64,000 bases of DNA, taken from the NCBI RefSeq assembly GCF_018729255.1, contig NZ_CP076062.1:186001-250000 (forward strand), in the 5' to 3' direction. Position 1 is the stretch's first letter. Each line of letters starts with the position of its first letter. The notes under the pieces were generated by a model. That model was not told the origin of the DNA, made no database searches, and worked only from the letters and a program-made list of their open reading frames with translations. Positions 1-9,057 of this stretch are shown here, one piece after another. Position numbers and translations under genes: made by a program. Source of the DNA: Cupriavidus sp. EM10 (GTDB taxonomy: Bacteria > Pseudomonadota > Gammaproteobacteria > Burkholderiales > Burkholderiaceae).

Positions 1-234
1 GGCGAGGAGAAACACTCTGAAGCCAGAACAGTCCAGAAACGAACTGATTGCGTCTATTCTCCTTCGCGTCAGAACGTCATAGAGATCATGGGGCTTGGTA
101 TGCGTGGGCTCATCGAAACAACTCATGAGGAGGTCGGCACTCACGCCACATGAGTGAGCCGCGGCATCGAAGTCGATGCCGAGAGCTTGGGATTGATCGA
201 TGATTGCCTGGTAAAGGCGAAGTCCTGTTTGCAC
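1..234 (-). CDS. Partial hypothetical protein, 3' end outside the window
   Basis: An open frame runs from a GTG at 234 to the window edge, giving 78 residues without a stop. It begins VQTGLRLYQAIIDQSQALGI and is not recognised. It starts 14 bases after the stop of the HDOD gene on the same strand, with a weak purine stretch (GAGAAA) before the GTG, so it probably belongs to the same transcript as the exonuclease and HDOD genes. The in-frame stop just upstream leaves GTG 234 as the only usual start. The composition is mixed and globular with no membrane segment. No function can be proposed. Confidence 0.5.
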   Translation of the reverse strand, partial: MQTGLRLYQAIIDQSQALGIDFDAAAHSCGVSADLLMSCFDEPTHTKPHDLYDVLTRRRIDAISSFLDCSGFRVFLLA

Positions 235-247
235 GGGAAACGGTTTC

Positions 248-1127
248 TCAGCTCGAAATCACGATCGCATCAACTGCATCTCGCACGGGGCCACGAAGAC
301 GTTCCAGCCGCTCTTGCGAGAGGCCCAGCGCCGATGCCAGTTTGCTGTCAAGCGATGCCATGATCAGTTCTTCCCTTACTCCTGACAGGGTGTACCACGA
401 GTACTCGGAAGACGCACGCAGTATCTTACCGAGGATTGCTGCGCGGTCAGGCTCGGGGAAGTCCGCGATTGCAGTCCTAACGCTTTGCGGGAATCGCCAG
501 CGGAGCAAGAGTTCCGCAGTGACATCGTTGTGGGAAAACCCAAGGATTTCTCGCTCCACGCTTACGCGTTTGGCCAGATCCAGAGGGTGCACCAGAGTGC
601 CAATCTGTTTGGCTTCCGCTGGGAGTCTCAGCTGGATGAGTAGGACGCCGAGCCCTTGCATGAGCCCGGCGGTGAAGGCCTCTTCGGCGTCCACGCCAAG
701 GGTGCCGGCAATCTCTGCCCCCATGTACGCACTGGTGAGGCCGTGCCGCCAGTAGTTGCCCATGCTTATCCCAGCCACCTGTGGGAAGGCACTCATAACC
801 CCAGACGTGATCACCGTGGTGCGGAGTGTTTGCAGGCCAACCAGATTCACTGCACGTTCCACGCTGGCGATTCGGCCGCTTTCTCCGTAAAAGCTGGAGT
901 TCGCGACACGGATGACCTTTGCGGCAATGGTTTGATCCCGCCGAACGAGATCGATGATATCGGACAGGTCAGTTTTCTCGTACCGCGTCATTTCGACAAG
1001 GTCGTACACCACCTGCGGAATCGTTGGCAGCTTGACGGTTTGGTCAAAGACCTTGTTGAGGGCATCATAAAACTCCAGCAGGGCGGCGAGGTGGGGGCGT
1101 GATTTCCGGGGTTTGAGGGTCCGTCAT
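248..1127 (-). CDS. HDOD-domain protein, N-terminal frame interrupted
   Basis: The long frame below 1012 encodes a typical HDOD output/signalling domain: QTVKLPTIPQVVYDLVEM, then LVRRDQTIAAKVIRVANSSF, then AVNLVGLQTLRTTVITSGV. HDOD proteins are HD-domain relatives that mostly lack phosphohydrolase activity and act in signalling. The natural start is probably the ATG at 1127, whose ATGA overlaps the exonuclease stop, giving MTDPQTPEITPP. That start is in another frame. Removing one base from the G5 run at 1093-1097 joins it to the domain without a gap. Either the run is mis-sequenced or the gene is truly shifted; otherwise translation could only begin at the GTG at 1012, inside the domain. The family is well supported and the start is inferred. 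Confidence 0.75.
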
Positions 1128-1683
1128 GTGCCAAGCCGAGCGATTGCAGCCTCCAGGTCACGTTGGCCAGGCCGACGTGTTGCCTCAATGAACGGCTCGA
1201 TGAACTGACCAACATTGCGCAAGATCGCCTGCAGCGAGAAATGCTCCACCCAGTCCGAGAAGACAACTTCGTCTAGTGGTTCGCAGGAAACCGTCACGTC
1301 GGACGCCCGGAGAACGGGAGCTCGGGAAAGGTCCATCAACTTCATGTTCCTTTCATACGTAGCCCGGCCTGCTGCCGAAGCAATGGCACCGAGAGTCTTC
1401 TTCTTTAAATCGACCTTGCCGGCCTCGACATGTGCATAGAAGCTCTCAATGGAGCCGCCATGCTGTCCAAACACCTTGAGTGCGGTTGAGATACCTACCC
1501 GCGGAAGACCTTCTATGGTATCAGACGCGTCGCCCGCCAATGCCTTGGCCTGAAGGTAGGTCCAAGGGTCTGGCGTCCCGACATGGTCATGCAAGTCGTC
1601 TGCTGTGGCGATCAGCTTTTTTGCGCGTGAATCGAACCAACCGATGCCGTGTCCGACGGTGGGTGCGCAGCAGCACGGACAAC
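1124..1683 (-). pseudogene. 5'-3' exonuclease (FEN family), C-terminal fragment
   Basis: The frame carries the helix-hairpin-helix region of phage and polymerase-type 5' nucleases: YLQAKALAGDASDTIEGLP followed by RVGISTALKVF, which matches the usual ALxGDxSDNIPGVPGIG pattern. Full proteins cleave 5' flaps and RNA primers. The coding frame can be followed upstream to base 1683, where the IS21 element begins. The N-terminal piece lies on the far side of the element at 4372-4490. Joining the two leaves a frame mismatch and about 80 missing residues, including most of the acidic metal-binding core, so the gene is not functional. It is followed by the HDOD gene with an ATGA overlap. Confidence 0.75.
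1678..1683. repeat. Target-site duplication, left copy
   Basis: GACAAC directly abuts the left end of the IS21 element and is repeated exactly at 4372-4377 on the right side. A 6-bp duplication is within the range for this family and fixes both ends of the element. Confidence 0.85.
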
Positions 1684-1776
1684 TGCGGATTTCGGTGAAG
1701 GTGATCAGCGGTTTCGGCGAACGTGATCAGGGAAGGAAGGTGGTACTGCGCGGTCAGGAGATTGTAGCGTAGGTGA

Positions 1777-2532
1777 TCACGATGCCCGTTTCTTGACGTC
1801 GGTAGCCGAGCGCTTGCGCATGGATTCGCCTTTGAGCGATACCTTGTGCGCCTGGTGGACCAGCCGGTCCAGAATGGCGTCAGCCAGCGTCGGATCATCC
1901 AACCACTGGTGCCAATGCTCGATCGGGAGCTGGCTGGTCACGATGGTCGAGCGGGTGCCGACGCGATCGTCCAGAACTTCCAGCAGATCGCCGCGTGCGC
2001 TTTTAGAAGGCTCCTGTAGGCCCCAGTCGTCCAGCACCAGGACATCGATGCGCGCGAGCTGTGCCAGGCGGCGGGTGAAGCTCCCGTCGCCGTGGGCGAT
2101 CTGCAGTTCCTCGAACAGTCGCGGCACCCGCAGGTAGAGCGCAGAGAATCCCTGCCGACAGGCCTGCTGAGCAAACGCACAGGCCAGCCAGGACTTGCCG
2201 GCACCGGTCGCCCCGGTAAGGATGAGACTCTGAGCATTGCGGATCCAGTCGCAACTGGCCAGGCTGGCGACCAGCCGCTGGTCAAGACCGCGGCTGCCGT
2301 CATAGACCACATCCTCGAGGCATGCCTGGGCGTGCTTGAGCTTGGCCGAGCGCAGCAGCCGCTCCAGGCGCCTGGTGTCACGCCAAGCAATCTCCCGGTC
2401 GACCAGCATGGAGAAGCGTTCTTCGAACGGCAGGCTGGAGCTGGCGGTCAGGGCAGACTGTTCCTCGAAGGCCCGCGCCATCCCGTCGAGCTTCAGGGCC
2501 TTGAGCTGGCCGACGGTGTGTTGCATCAGCAT
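1777..2532 (-). CDS. istB: IstB, IS21-family transposition helper ATPase
   Basis: A 251-residue AAA+ ATPase of the DnaA/IstB type. The Walker A motif is GATGAGKSW and the Walker B motif is DVLVLDDWG. IstB loads with IstA on target DNA and stimulates strand transfer. The chosen start is the ATG at 2532 ([20 protein letters not shown]), the usual IstB N-terminus; the open frame further upstream overlaps istA and is not expected to be coding. It begins 7 bases after the istA stop, so the two are translated from one message. Length and motifs are normal. Confidence 0.95.
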   Translation of the reverse strand: MLMQHTVGQLKALKLDGMARAFEEQSALTASSSLPFEERFSMLVDREIAWRDTRRLERLLRSAKLKHAQACLEDVVYDGSRGLDQRLVASLASCDWIRNAQSLILTGATGAGKSWLACAFAQQACRQGFSALYLRVPRLFEELQIAHGDGSFTRRLAQLARIDVLVLDDWGLQEPSKSARGDLLEVLDDRVGTRSTIVTSQLPIEHWHQWLDDPTLADAILDRLVHQAHKVSLKGESMRKRSATDVKKRAS

Positions 2533-2539
2533 AGTTTTC

Positions 2540-4093
2540 CTAATGGTAGTAGTCGGGTCCGCGCACGTTGTCGTGCATGGGGGAATGCCACTCGGTTTGC
2601 GATACCGGCAGAGTGGCTTGCCGGTCCAGATGGTTTTCAAGGATGGAGACCACAGACTTACGCGTGAGCGAGCCAATGGCGACGGCGCGGGCGCAAGCGG
2701 CTTCGAGCCGCTCCTTGCTGTACTTCTTGGCCAGACTCAGCAGACCCAGGCAGGCGCGATAGCCCATCTCGGGATGGCTCTTGTGGGTGAGCTGGTATTC
2801 GACGATGACGGCGACGTTGGGCCCAATCGAGGCTGCCCAGTTGAGCAGCCGGCCGGGCGTCCATTCGAGGTGCGCGCGGTGGGCCACCGGCATGTGTTCC
2901 TTGACCGTGCTGTGGCTGCCCTTGCGGGTATTGCGCGCGTGCAGCGCCACCCGTTTGCCGCCGTACAGGATCTCGATGGTGTGGCGAGTTACGCGAGCCT
3001 CCACCGCCTTGCGCACCAGGGCATGCGGCACGCTGTAGTAGTGGCCGTCGATCTCGACGTGGTAGTCGACGTTGACGCGGCACTGTTTGAACGTTGCAAC
3101 TTCGTAGCGCCGCGGCGGCAGCGGTCGCAGCACTGGCCGGTCCAACCGCTCGAACCACTCCCGGCGCGTGCCAGGCAGCTTCTTGAACGGTCGGTCGTTC
3201 AGGTCGGCGACGAGCTTCTTGATAGCCTTGTTGAGCTCGCCCAAGCTGTAGAAGCGGTGATTGCGCAGCCGCGCTAGGATCCACCGCTCGACGATCAGTA
3301 CGCCAGTCTCGACCTTGGCCTTGTCTTGCGGCTTGCGTGGCCGTGCTGGCAGCATGGCCGTGCCGTAGTGATGAACGAAGTCTTCTGCAGTTCGGGACAG
3401 CACTGGCTCGTATCGGTCAGGGCGAGCCACCAGCGCGCGCGGGTTGTCCGGAACAAGCAGCTCGGGCACGCCGCCGGCGAATTCCATCGCGCAGACCATT
3501 CCCCCGATCCAGTCGGCAGTGGTCTGCCCCCGGGTGGCGCACGCGTACGTGTAATTTGAAGCGCCGAGCACAGCGACGAAGATGCTGGCTTCGAAGGCAA
3601 TGCCGCCCTCCGCATCCAGAATCGGCACCATCTGACCGGCGAAGTCAGCAAACAGCTTCTCGCCGGCGCGGTGCTGCTGGCGCATGGACCGCTTGAGCGT
3701 CGCTGCCCAGTCCCGGTAACGGCAGCAGAACTGCGTGTATTGGTAAATGGGGACGTTTGGATTCGCCTCCAGGTATTCCTCCCACAGCAACTGCAGTGTC
3801 ACGCCCTTGCGGCGCAACTCGCGATGCAGATAGGGGAAGTCCGGCATCACCCGCCCGCCCGGGCTGTTGGCCGGCTTCTGCGCGCCGAACAGCCGCTGCT
3901 CCAGCGTATCTTCGTTCAGGCTGTCCGCCTGCGGCCAATCCAGCCCCGCTGCCTTCGCCATTGCCGCGTACTGCGAAACGGCGCCAACACTCACACCCGT
4001 CGCCCTAGCGATCTGCCGGTGCGAAAGGCCACACGCCCACTTCAGGCGAAGCACTTCCTTGATTTTGCGCATGGTCATCCGGTTGGCCGGCAT
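2540..4093 (-). CDS. istA: IstA, IS21-family transposase
   Basis: A 517-residue DDE transposase. The N-terminus has a helix-turn-helix ([20 protein letters not shown], about residues 24-43). The catalytic core shows the first Asp in LFADFAGQ, the second in LLVPDNPRA and the Glu in [12 protein letters not shown], the usual D-D-E order. It cuts and joins the element ends. The ATG at 4093 is preceded by AAGGAAG. Length is normal for the family and the frame is intact. Confidence 0.95.
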   Translation of the reverse strand: MPANRMTMRKIKEVLRLKWACGLSHRQIARATGVSVGAVSQYAAMAKAAGLDWPQADSLNEDTLEQRLFGAQKPANSPGGRVMPDFPYLHRELRRKGVTLQLLWEEYLEANPNVPIYQYTQFCCRYRDWAATLKRSMRQQHRAGEKLFADFAGQMVPILDAEGGIAFEASIFVAVLGASNYTYACATRGQTTADWIGGMVCAMEFAGGVPELLVPDNPRALVARPDRYEPVLSRTAEDFVHHYGTAMLPARPRKPQDKAKVETGVLIVERWILARLRNHRFYSLGELNKAIKKLVADLNDRPFKKLPGTRREWFERLDRPVLRPLPPRRYEVATFKQCRVNVDYHVEIDGHYYSVPHALVRKAVEARVTRHTIEILYGGKRVALHARNTRKGSHSTVKEHMPVAHRAHLEWTPGRLLNWAASIGPNVAVIVEYQLTHKSHPEMGYRACLGLLSLAKKYSKERLEAACARAVAIGSLTRKSVVSILENHLDRQATLPVSQTEWHSPMHDNVRGPDYYH

Positions 4094-4179
4094 CAGCTTG
4101 CTTCCTTGAAAAAGGAAGCAGCGTATCGCCGGCGTTCTAGTCCATGCGCAGTCCCACCCCTAACCCCGGCCCCATTGCG

Positions 4180-4371
4180 GTGCGTGATCACCCATTTCGG
4201 CTGCTTGATCACCTATTTCGGCAACGTGATCACTCGTTTCGGGAAGCTGATCACCGATTTCGGCGGCATCGCCGAAGTGATCACGTTCCGCCGAAACCAG
4301 CGATCAGCATCCGCCCGAAACAGGTGATCACGTTCCCCCGAAATCGCTGATCACGCGCCCCGAAATACGCA
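4180..4371. repeat. Subterminal repeats of the IS21 right end
   Basis: Seven TGATCA-like palindromes alternate with TTTCGG or CCGAAA blocks at about 20-base intervals. The blocks switch orientation near 4265. A shorter set of the same units lies at 1684-1776. These are the probable IstA binding sites that bring the ends together. Confidence 0.8.
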
Positions 4372-4490
4372 GACAACGACCAGAGAGTGCCGCTGATCGC
4401 TTGTACCTCCATCCCTTGCGCGGTCAGGGTGTGAGAGTACTGATTTGCGTAACCAACTGCAGATCCATCCACGATCATGATTGCGGCCAT
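4372..4490 (-). pseudogene. 5'-3' exonuclease, N-terminal fragment
   Basis: About 40 codons beginning MAAIMIVDGSAVGY, the usual start of FEN-type exonucleases (IVDGSN-Y pattern), where the Asp is a metal ligand. The ATG at 4490 has a good ribosome site, GAGGGAG. The frame stops matching the family where it meets the IS21 element; the C-terminal part lies at 1124-1683. The first 6 bases are the right copy of the target duplication. The piece shows where the native transcript started. Confidence 0.7.
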
Positions 4491-4554
4491 CAGTGTTGCT
4501 CCCTCTACGCCTTTCACGTTTGATGTGTTCCCTTGTGCGACGCGCACAACTGGA

Positions 4555-4571
4555 GTATGCGTACATGATAC
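4555..4571. promoter_or_regulatory. Weak copy of the CATAACACGTATG-type operator
   Basis: GTATGCGTACATGATAC lies in the short gap between the divergent exonuclease and PAPS-reductase-like genes. It resembles the 13-bp element at 53892-53904 but has several mismatches, so it is a tentative member of the set. Confidence 0.35.
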
Positions 4572-4659
4572 TGCGGAAATGCGAGGGGTTATAGCTTGAT
4601 GAGCTGCATCCCCTACGGGCAAGGCCTCGCATGGCCTCCATCACAGGGAGATTCATAAC

Positions 4660-5868
4660 ATGGACATGTCCGTAGGAACGCAAGAACAAGCAATTCGCTT
4701 CATCACGCCGAAGTTCCTGGAAGGTGCCCCGGCCGGAAAGCCCAATCAGGTTGGTTTGTCGCCAGAGGTCGAATCCATGCTTGCCCGCGATGCGGTGGTG
4801 GCGGTCGGGGTCTCAGGCGGCAAGGATTCGGATGCCTGCGCTATTGCGGTGGCAAGGCACTTGGATCAGATCGGCCACAAGGGACCGCGGCTGCTGGTGC
4901 ATTCCGACCTAGGCCGTATCGAGTGGAAGGATAGCCTGCCGAGCTGCGAGCGGTTGGCACATCGATTGGGTTGGGAACTGCTGGTGGTTCGTCGGCAGGC
5001 TGGCGATATGCTGGACCGCTGGGAAGTACGGTGGCAGAAAAGTGTCTCGCGGTACGAGGACATGTCCTGTGTGAAGCTCATCCTTCCCTGGAGCACGCCG
5101 TCGATGCGATTCTGCACGAGCGAAATGAAGACACACCTCATATCCAGTGCGTTGCGAAAGCGCTTCCCGCAGGGAGACATTCTCAACGTGACGGGGATTC
5201 GCCGACAGGAAAGCAAGAACCGCAGCAAGATGCCGATCTGGGCGCCGAACTCCGGACTGACCCGCAAGAGTGGGGTTGGGATGACGTGGAACGCCATCAT
5301 CGACTGGCCTGTCCAGGACGTGGTGCATGCGATCCATGATGCGGAACTCGAGCTCCATGAGGCTTACACGAAGTACGGTATGTCAAGGGTCTCATGTTCG
5401 TTCTGCATAATGTCATCCGAGGCCGATCTGATAGCCTCCGCGATGTGCGAGGACAACCACGAGCCATACATCCGCATGGTGGAACTGGAGGCAAGGTCGT
5501 CATTTGCCTTCCAGGGGAACCGGTGGTTGTCCGACGTGGCGCCCCACGTCCTGCCGCCGTCGCTGCGAATCCGGGCCGACAAGGCCAAGGCAGTTGCGGC
5601 ACAGCGACAGGTGATAGAGGCCGCGATCCCGGAACATCTACTCTATACGGCTGGTTGGCCGACGTGCCTTCCCTCGCGGGAAGAGGCGGGGCTCCTGGCT
5701 GGTGTTCGCACGGAGGTTTCGGCGCTACTCGGGCTCAACGCCCAGTGCCTCGATGCCACCAGCGTGCTGAACCGTTACGGCAGTTTGCTGGAGCTGAAAG
5801 TGGCCAAGGGCAAAGCTGGCTCGGCGGAGGATACCTATCCCCAGCAGACGGAGCTTTGTTTTGGTTGA
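4660..5868 (+). CDS. PAPS-reductase-like PP-loop protein
   Basis: A 402-residue member of the adenine-nucleotide alpha-hydrolase group related to phosphoadenosine phosphosulfate reductases. The PP-loop VSGGKDSDACA sits at residues 51-61. Later Cys residues occur in MRFCTSEMK and SCSFCIM, as in DndC-like and phage or plasmid relatives, rather than the single C-terminal Cys of CysH. The ribosome site AGGGAG precedes the ATG at 4660; a second ATG two codons on is also possible. Relatives take part in sulfur transfer or phosphorothioate DNA modification, but no dnd or ssp partners are in this window, so the reaction here is unknown. Confidence 0.75.
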   Translation: MDMSVGTQEQAIRFITPKFLEGAPAGKPNQVGLSPEVESMLARDAVVAVGVSGGKDSDACAIAVARHLDQIGHKGPRLLVHSDLGRIEWKDSLPSCERLAHRLGWELLVVRRQAGDMLDRWEVRWQKSVSRYEDMSCVKLILPWSTPSMRFCTSEMKTHLISSALRKRFPQGDILNVTGIRRQESKNRSKMPIWAPNSGLTRKSGVGMTWNAIIDWPVQDVVHAIHDAELELHEAYTKYGMSRVSCSFCIMSSEADLIASAMCEDNHEPYIRMVELEARSSFAFQGNRWLSDVAPHVLPPSLRIRADKAKAVAAQRQVIEAAIPEHLLYTAGWPTCLPSREEAGLLAGVRTEVSALLGLNAQCLDATSVLNRYGSLLELKVAKGKAGSAEDTYPQQTELCFG

Positions 5869-5913
5869 CGTGAAACCAAACCCAATATGGATGTGCGATG
5901 ACAGAGACCGAAT

Positions 5914-6129
5914 TTGACGCCGCTTGTCGGCTTTGCCAAACGCTGGATACAAGGGCCAGTGACGTCGGAGTTCTTGAAGAAGGCCGATGAAAAGCGATTC
6001 ATTTGGATTCGCGACGACTTCCTGACTGTTGAGTGTGTAGTGAGAACCGGCGAGAAGCTGGCTTTCTTGATGCACGTGGCCAAAGTCAAGAAGGAGGTGC
6101 GGGAAACTGGGTACGTGTTCTTCGCGTAG
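5914..6129 (+). CDS. Small hypothetical protein, start uncertain
   Basis: An open frame of about 71 residues with a regular alpha/beta-like sequence (EKRFIWIRDDFLTVECVV) between the PAPS-reductase-like gene and a strong terminator. The only start in this frame is a TTG at 5914. An ATG at 5898 with a sensible opening (MTETEFDAACRL) is in another frame and closes after 30 codons, so a frameshift near 5913 is possible. No known family is recognised. Confidence 0.45.
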   Translation: MTPLVGFAKRWIQGPVTSEFLKKADEKRFIWIRDDFLTVECVVRTGEKLAFLMHVAKVKKEVRETGYVFFA

Positions 6130-6161
6130 TCGGAACGCATCTGTTGCGTGAAACTCCCTCC

Positions 6162-6200
6162 AAGCCCGCTGACGCGACTTAGGTCGTGCAGCGGGCTTTT
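6162..6200 (+). terminator. Rho-independent terminator
   Basis: AAGCCCGCTG pairs with CAGCGGGCTT and is followed by TTCT, downstream of the 5914-6129 gene. Confidence 0.85.
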
Positions 6201-6302
6201 CTCTTTGGCGCTGGCGTGCGCCGGCCGGGCTGGGGGACGCCAACTGGATCGCCCCCCCCAACAGTCGGCTCATCCCACCCGTGCCGAGGTTCGTGCAACC
6301 GC

Positions 6303-6318
6303 GTGTGGTGCATCTCTC
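6303..6318 (+). promoter_or_regulatory. CTGTGNNNCATYYCTC-type element
   Basis: GTGTGGTGCATCTCTC lies 50-65 bases before the 6368 start. It is one of at least nine similar elements in the window and no sigma-70 -10 box is evident nearby. Confidence 0.5.
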
Positions 6319-6367
6319 TCCATCTGATCAATCGCGGCGCCGTCCGCACACCACAAGGAGAAGGGAA

Positions 6368-6736
6368 ATGACACTTAACCAATCGGAACAGCAAGGCCTG
6401 AAGAGCGCGATCTTGGTCCATGAATCCCAGGCTGGCGTGGTCGAGCATTGCTTCTGCACGAAGGAACAAGCCGAGGCGACGCTGCGCGCATCCCCCGACG
6501 CCGATACCGGCGCAAGCATGTTCGTCACTGAAGAAGCTCTCGAGGCGGAGATGGTGTACTCGACATCTCCAGATCTGCGAGCACGCGTTGAGGCTGCCAA
6601 GTCCAAACTTCAATTCGATATCGCTGTCCGCGACGCGCTGAATCGAAACGGTGTGCCGGCTGACCGCATCCTTCGGGTTGCAGTCTACAAAGCAATCAAG
6701 GAGCTGCGGGAGACCGTGCTTCGTCCGGTGTGCTAA
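6368..6736 (+). CDS. Hypothetical protein
   Basis: A 122-residue soluble protein, MTLNQSEQQGLKSAILVHES at the N-terminus, with no membrane segment or known motif. AAGGAG lies 8 bases before the ATG at 6368, which fixes the start. It shares a transcript with the next gene 24 bases downstream, and the pair is bounded by terminators at 6162-6200 and 7130-7164. The leader has a GCGGC/GCCG hairpin before the ribosome site, also seen before 12313 and 21921. Function unknown. Confidence 0.7.
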   Translation: MTLNQSEQQGLKSAILVHESQAGVVEHCFCTKEQAEATLRASPDADTGASMFVTEEALEAEMVYSTSPDLRARVEAAKSKLQFDIAVRDALNRNGVPADRILRVAVYKAIKELRETVLRPVC

Positions 6737-6760
6737 AGCCTATCGATCTCAGGAGAGACT

Positions 6761-7120
6761 GTGAAATCAACGATCATTGATTGCCTCGCGGAACTCGGCT
6801 GGCAGAAGGACAGCATTGTCGATGCCTTCAGCAAGACGTTCGAAACTGTCGTTGCACCGAAGAAGGCCAGCGTTTGGCTGAGTTTCGATCAGGAGGGCAA
6901 TCGCTGGTGGCTCCGCAACGGTGAGTTCACCAGTGCCGGAGAGAACGTACTGGCGGCCTGCCATGCGATCATTCCCATCGGGATGCCTCCCAATGAAATC
7001 CAGAAAGCTGTCGAGGCGCTTGTTGCCGAGATGGAGTACAGGATAACTGGAGCGTACTCGGTTCGCCTTCTACGTCAACGGGACGCAGATACCGCACCCA
7101 GCTCCACATCGCCGTTCTGA
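6761..7120 (+). CDS. Hypothetical protein
   Basis: A 119-residue soluble protein with a GTG start at 6761, preceded by AGGAGA. It includes WLSFDQEGNRWWLRNGEF, a strand-rich central part, and a polar C-terminal tail. It is the second gene of a two-gene unit closed by a terminator ten bases downstream. No family recognised. Confidence 0.7.
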   Translation: MKSTIIDCLAELGWQKDSIVDAFSKTFETVVAPKKASVWLSFDQEGNRWWLRNGEFTSAGENVLAACHAIIPIGMPPNEIQKAVEALVAEMEYRITGAYSVRLLRQRDADTAPSSTSPF

Positions 7121-7129
7121 AGAGCTCCC

Positions 7130-7164
7130 CCCTCCCTACGCTACCAAGCGTTCGGAGGGCTTTT
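7130..7164 (+). terminator. Rho-independent terminator
   Basis: CCCTCC, ACGCT and their complements AAGCGT and GGAGGG form a long hairpin followed by CTTTTC, closing the 6368-7120 unit. Confidence 0.85.
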
Positions 7165-7262
7165 CATGGTCGACTCCAGAGGAGGTGTCAACTGGACCGC
7201 CCCTCAATATGTCCCGGCGTTGCTCATCTCCAGCAGCAACTCAACCCTACAAGGAGTCGGAC

Positions 7263-7703
7263 ATGAATCAACAGGAGAATATGGTGCCAGCAGTGACTGG
7301 CCAGGTGATGCAGGGCTACGCGGACTCGCCAGTGATTCTGGCGCCCTCTGGCCGGTTCATTACGGACAATCGAAACCGCAAGGTGGCTGAGGTATTCCAG
7401 CCGGGAGATTCCCCCGCGGAAGCCGAAGTGATGAAGCGGCGAATTGTAGGCTCGTTCAACGCGCTGCCAGACTTGGTTGGTGTTCTTCTTCGGGCGGACA
7501 AAGAGGGCAGCTTGTGGCAGGCCCTCTACAACGAGGGAATCACTGACGCCTACGATGAAGCACTGTCGCAGGCAGTGAAGGCATTGGGCGAGGAAGGCCT
7601 TACGACCGTCGCGCACCGTTACGATCTCGACCTCGAAGCCATCCGGGCCAAAACCGATCCAGATCGGGGCATGAATACCCCTGAGCCGCCGGCGATCGCG
7701 TGA
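7263..7703 (+). CDS. Hypothetical protein
   Basis: A 146-residue soluble protein starting MNQQENMVPAVTGQVMQGY, with AAGGAG just before the ATG. It contains the segment APSGRFITDNRNRKVAEVF and an acidic C-terminal helix. The upstream leader repeats a short stretch (CAACTGGACCGCCCC) also found before 6368 (CAACTGGATCGCCCC), so the two units may share control. It stands alone between two terminators. Function unknown. Confidence 0.7.
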   Translation: MNQQENMVPAVTGQVMQGYADSPVILAPSGRFITDNRNRKVAEVFQPGDSPAEAEVMKRRIVGSFNALPDLVGVLLRADKEGSLWQALYNEGITDAYDEALSQAVKALGEEGLTTVAHRYDLDLEAIRAKTDPDRGMNTPEPPAIA

Positions 7704-7722
7704 CACATTAACCAGCAGCATG

Positions 7723-7755
7723 CCCACCGCTCTCTTTGAGGCGGTGGGATTTCTA
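7723..7755 (+). terminator. Rho-independent terminator
   Basis: CCCACCGC pairs with GCGGTGGG across a short loop, followed by ATTTCTATTT. Confidence 0.8.
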
Positions 7756-7858
7756 TTTCCTTCCGTGCAGTGACGCTAGGCAGTGGCACGCCTATATCTC
7801 CCTGGTACGCATATCCCATAGCAAGTCCAACCCTGAACTAACAAAGGAGAACTCCGCT

Positions 7859-8464
7859 ATGGGTTTCAAATCGCAGATCGCACTTTACAAGGCATTCTTG
7901 GTCGCCGGCTTCAGTCTGGCGAAGCTTCGCTCGGTGGAAGCGCAAGACGGGCTCTGCTGGGAGGTAACTCTGAAGAAGGGCAAGGTCGAGATCCTCCACA
8001 TCAGCAATGGAGGTTTCGGCGGGCCGGACGAAGTTCGCAGCTTGCTGCAGAACGATGACGAGATCGGCCGCTATGTTGACGAACTGTACGCCGTCCCAGA
8101 GGTCGCTCAGATCATCCGAGACGCGATGATCGACGTACTGAAGGCGGAGAAGAAGTACGCGAAGGATGGCGAAACTCGCGACTTCGACGCTGAGATTGAA
8201 GCGGCCAAGGACGCCCCGCTCAAGCGCGCAGACGACACGACTGCCATGGTGATCGGAATCATGACGGATGCCAAACAGACGATCGATCAACTGAAGCGAG
8301 CTGCCAAGCGGAAGATCTGCTGGCTGGAGAAGTGCGAGGCCGGGGATTCCGATACGTACGTGTACATCAGCGCTCCGCTGAACGCGGAGACCCGTGCACA
8401 CGTCCACCAGAAGTACGGCGAGACGCTCGACGTCATCCTCAATGACCTGATCGAAGGCCTTTAA
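7859..8464 (+). CDS. Hypothetical protein
   Basis: A 201-residue soluble, helix-rich protein (MGFKSQIALYKAFLVAGFSL at the start) with several acidic helices. AAAGGAG precedes the ATG at 7859. It is a single-gene unit: a terminator starts 8 bases after the stop. No catalytic motif or known domain is visible. The size and the absence of neighbours in the same unit give no functional hint. Confidence 0.72.
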   Translation: MGFKSQIALYKAFLVAGFSLAKLRSVEAQDGLCWEVTLKKGKVEILHISNGGFGGPDEVRSLLQNDDEIGRYVDELYAVPEVAQIIRDAMIDVLKAEKKYAKDGETRDFDAEIEAAKDAPLKRADDTTAMVIGIMTDAKQTIDQLKRAAKRKICWLEKCEAGDSDTYVYISAPLNAETRAHVHQKYGETLDVILNDLIEGL

Positions 8465-8472
8465 CCCACGAC

Positions 8473-8501
8473 GCCCCGGACTAGATCCGGGGCTATTTCT
8501 T
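8473..8501 (+). terminator. Rho-independent terminator
   Basis: GCCCCGGA pairs with TCCGGGGC over a 5-base loop, followed by TATTTCTTT. The 248 bases from here to 8749 show no convincing gene. Confidence 0.85.
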
Positions 8502-8749
8502 TATGTGGCCTCAGGGTTTGCGGGGCGAGGCAGCTCTCTTACTGTTCTACGCGCCCATGACATGCATTCATTAGTCAAGTTACACCAATCTTTTGCCGCT
8601 TAGGCGCAGATGGCCGCACCGGCGGCCCGGTGGCGAGCGGGGCGAGGGGAAGAGTGGGCTGCTTCGGGTGGTGCGTACAGAAGCCTGTTACGCATTTCCC
8701 TCTGTAAGGCGGTCAGGCGCCGAAGCCACAACCTATCTCGGAGAATTAC

Positions 8750-9028
8750 ATGACTACTGCTACTCACAACATTCTCACTCCGTCCAACATTCGCGATCTC
8801 ACCATTTTCGGGTTCTACCCGAGTGGGCAGAAATTCTCCGGTACCGTGAAGGCCGGCTCCTCTTTCGAGGCAATGATTCGTGTTCTTGCAGACCGTCGCT
8901 ATTCAGACGACGGTGGCGACCTTGCAGTCTCCAGCGTGATTGACGCGGAGACGGGCCGGGTGGTTGACGGTGCTCTGCTGTCGGCCCAGCACGACTTGTT
9001 GCCGGAAGTTGAAGCCATTGAAGGGTAG
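8750..9028 (+). CDS. Hypothetical protein
   Basis: A 92-residue protein starting MTTATHNILTPSNIRDLTIF, with CGGAGA before the ATG. It has a beta-rich centre and an acidic C-terminus. It is followed 29 bases later by a second small gene, and a terminator closes the pair at 9386. The family is not recognised. Confidence 0.65.
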   Translation: MTTATHNILTPSNIRDLTIFGFYPSGQKFSGTVKAGSSFEAMIRVLADRRYSDDGGDLAVSSVIDAETGRVVDGALLSAQHDLLPEVEAIEG

Positions 9029-9057
9029 TCCAGTGCGTCACTGATCTGATCTCCACC

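Larger units (their letters stand above)
1684..4371 (-). mobile_element. IS21-family insertion sequence, complete
   Basis: The element is 2688 bp with imperfect terminal inverted repeats. The left end starts TGCGGATTTCGG and the right end, read inwards, TGCGTATTTCGG. Both ends carry several subterminal copies of a TGATCA plus TTTCGG unit, typical of IS21 transposase binding sites. It encodes istA and istB in the family order and is flanked by 6-bp direct repeats (1678-1683, 4372-4377). Both genes are open and the catalytic residues are present, so it may still be active. It interrupts the exonuclease gene. I do not assign a specific IS name. Confidence 0.93.
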
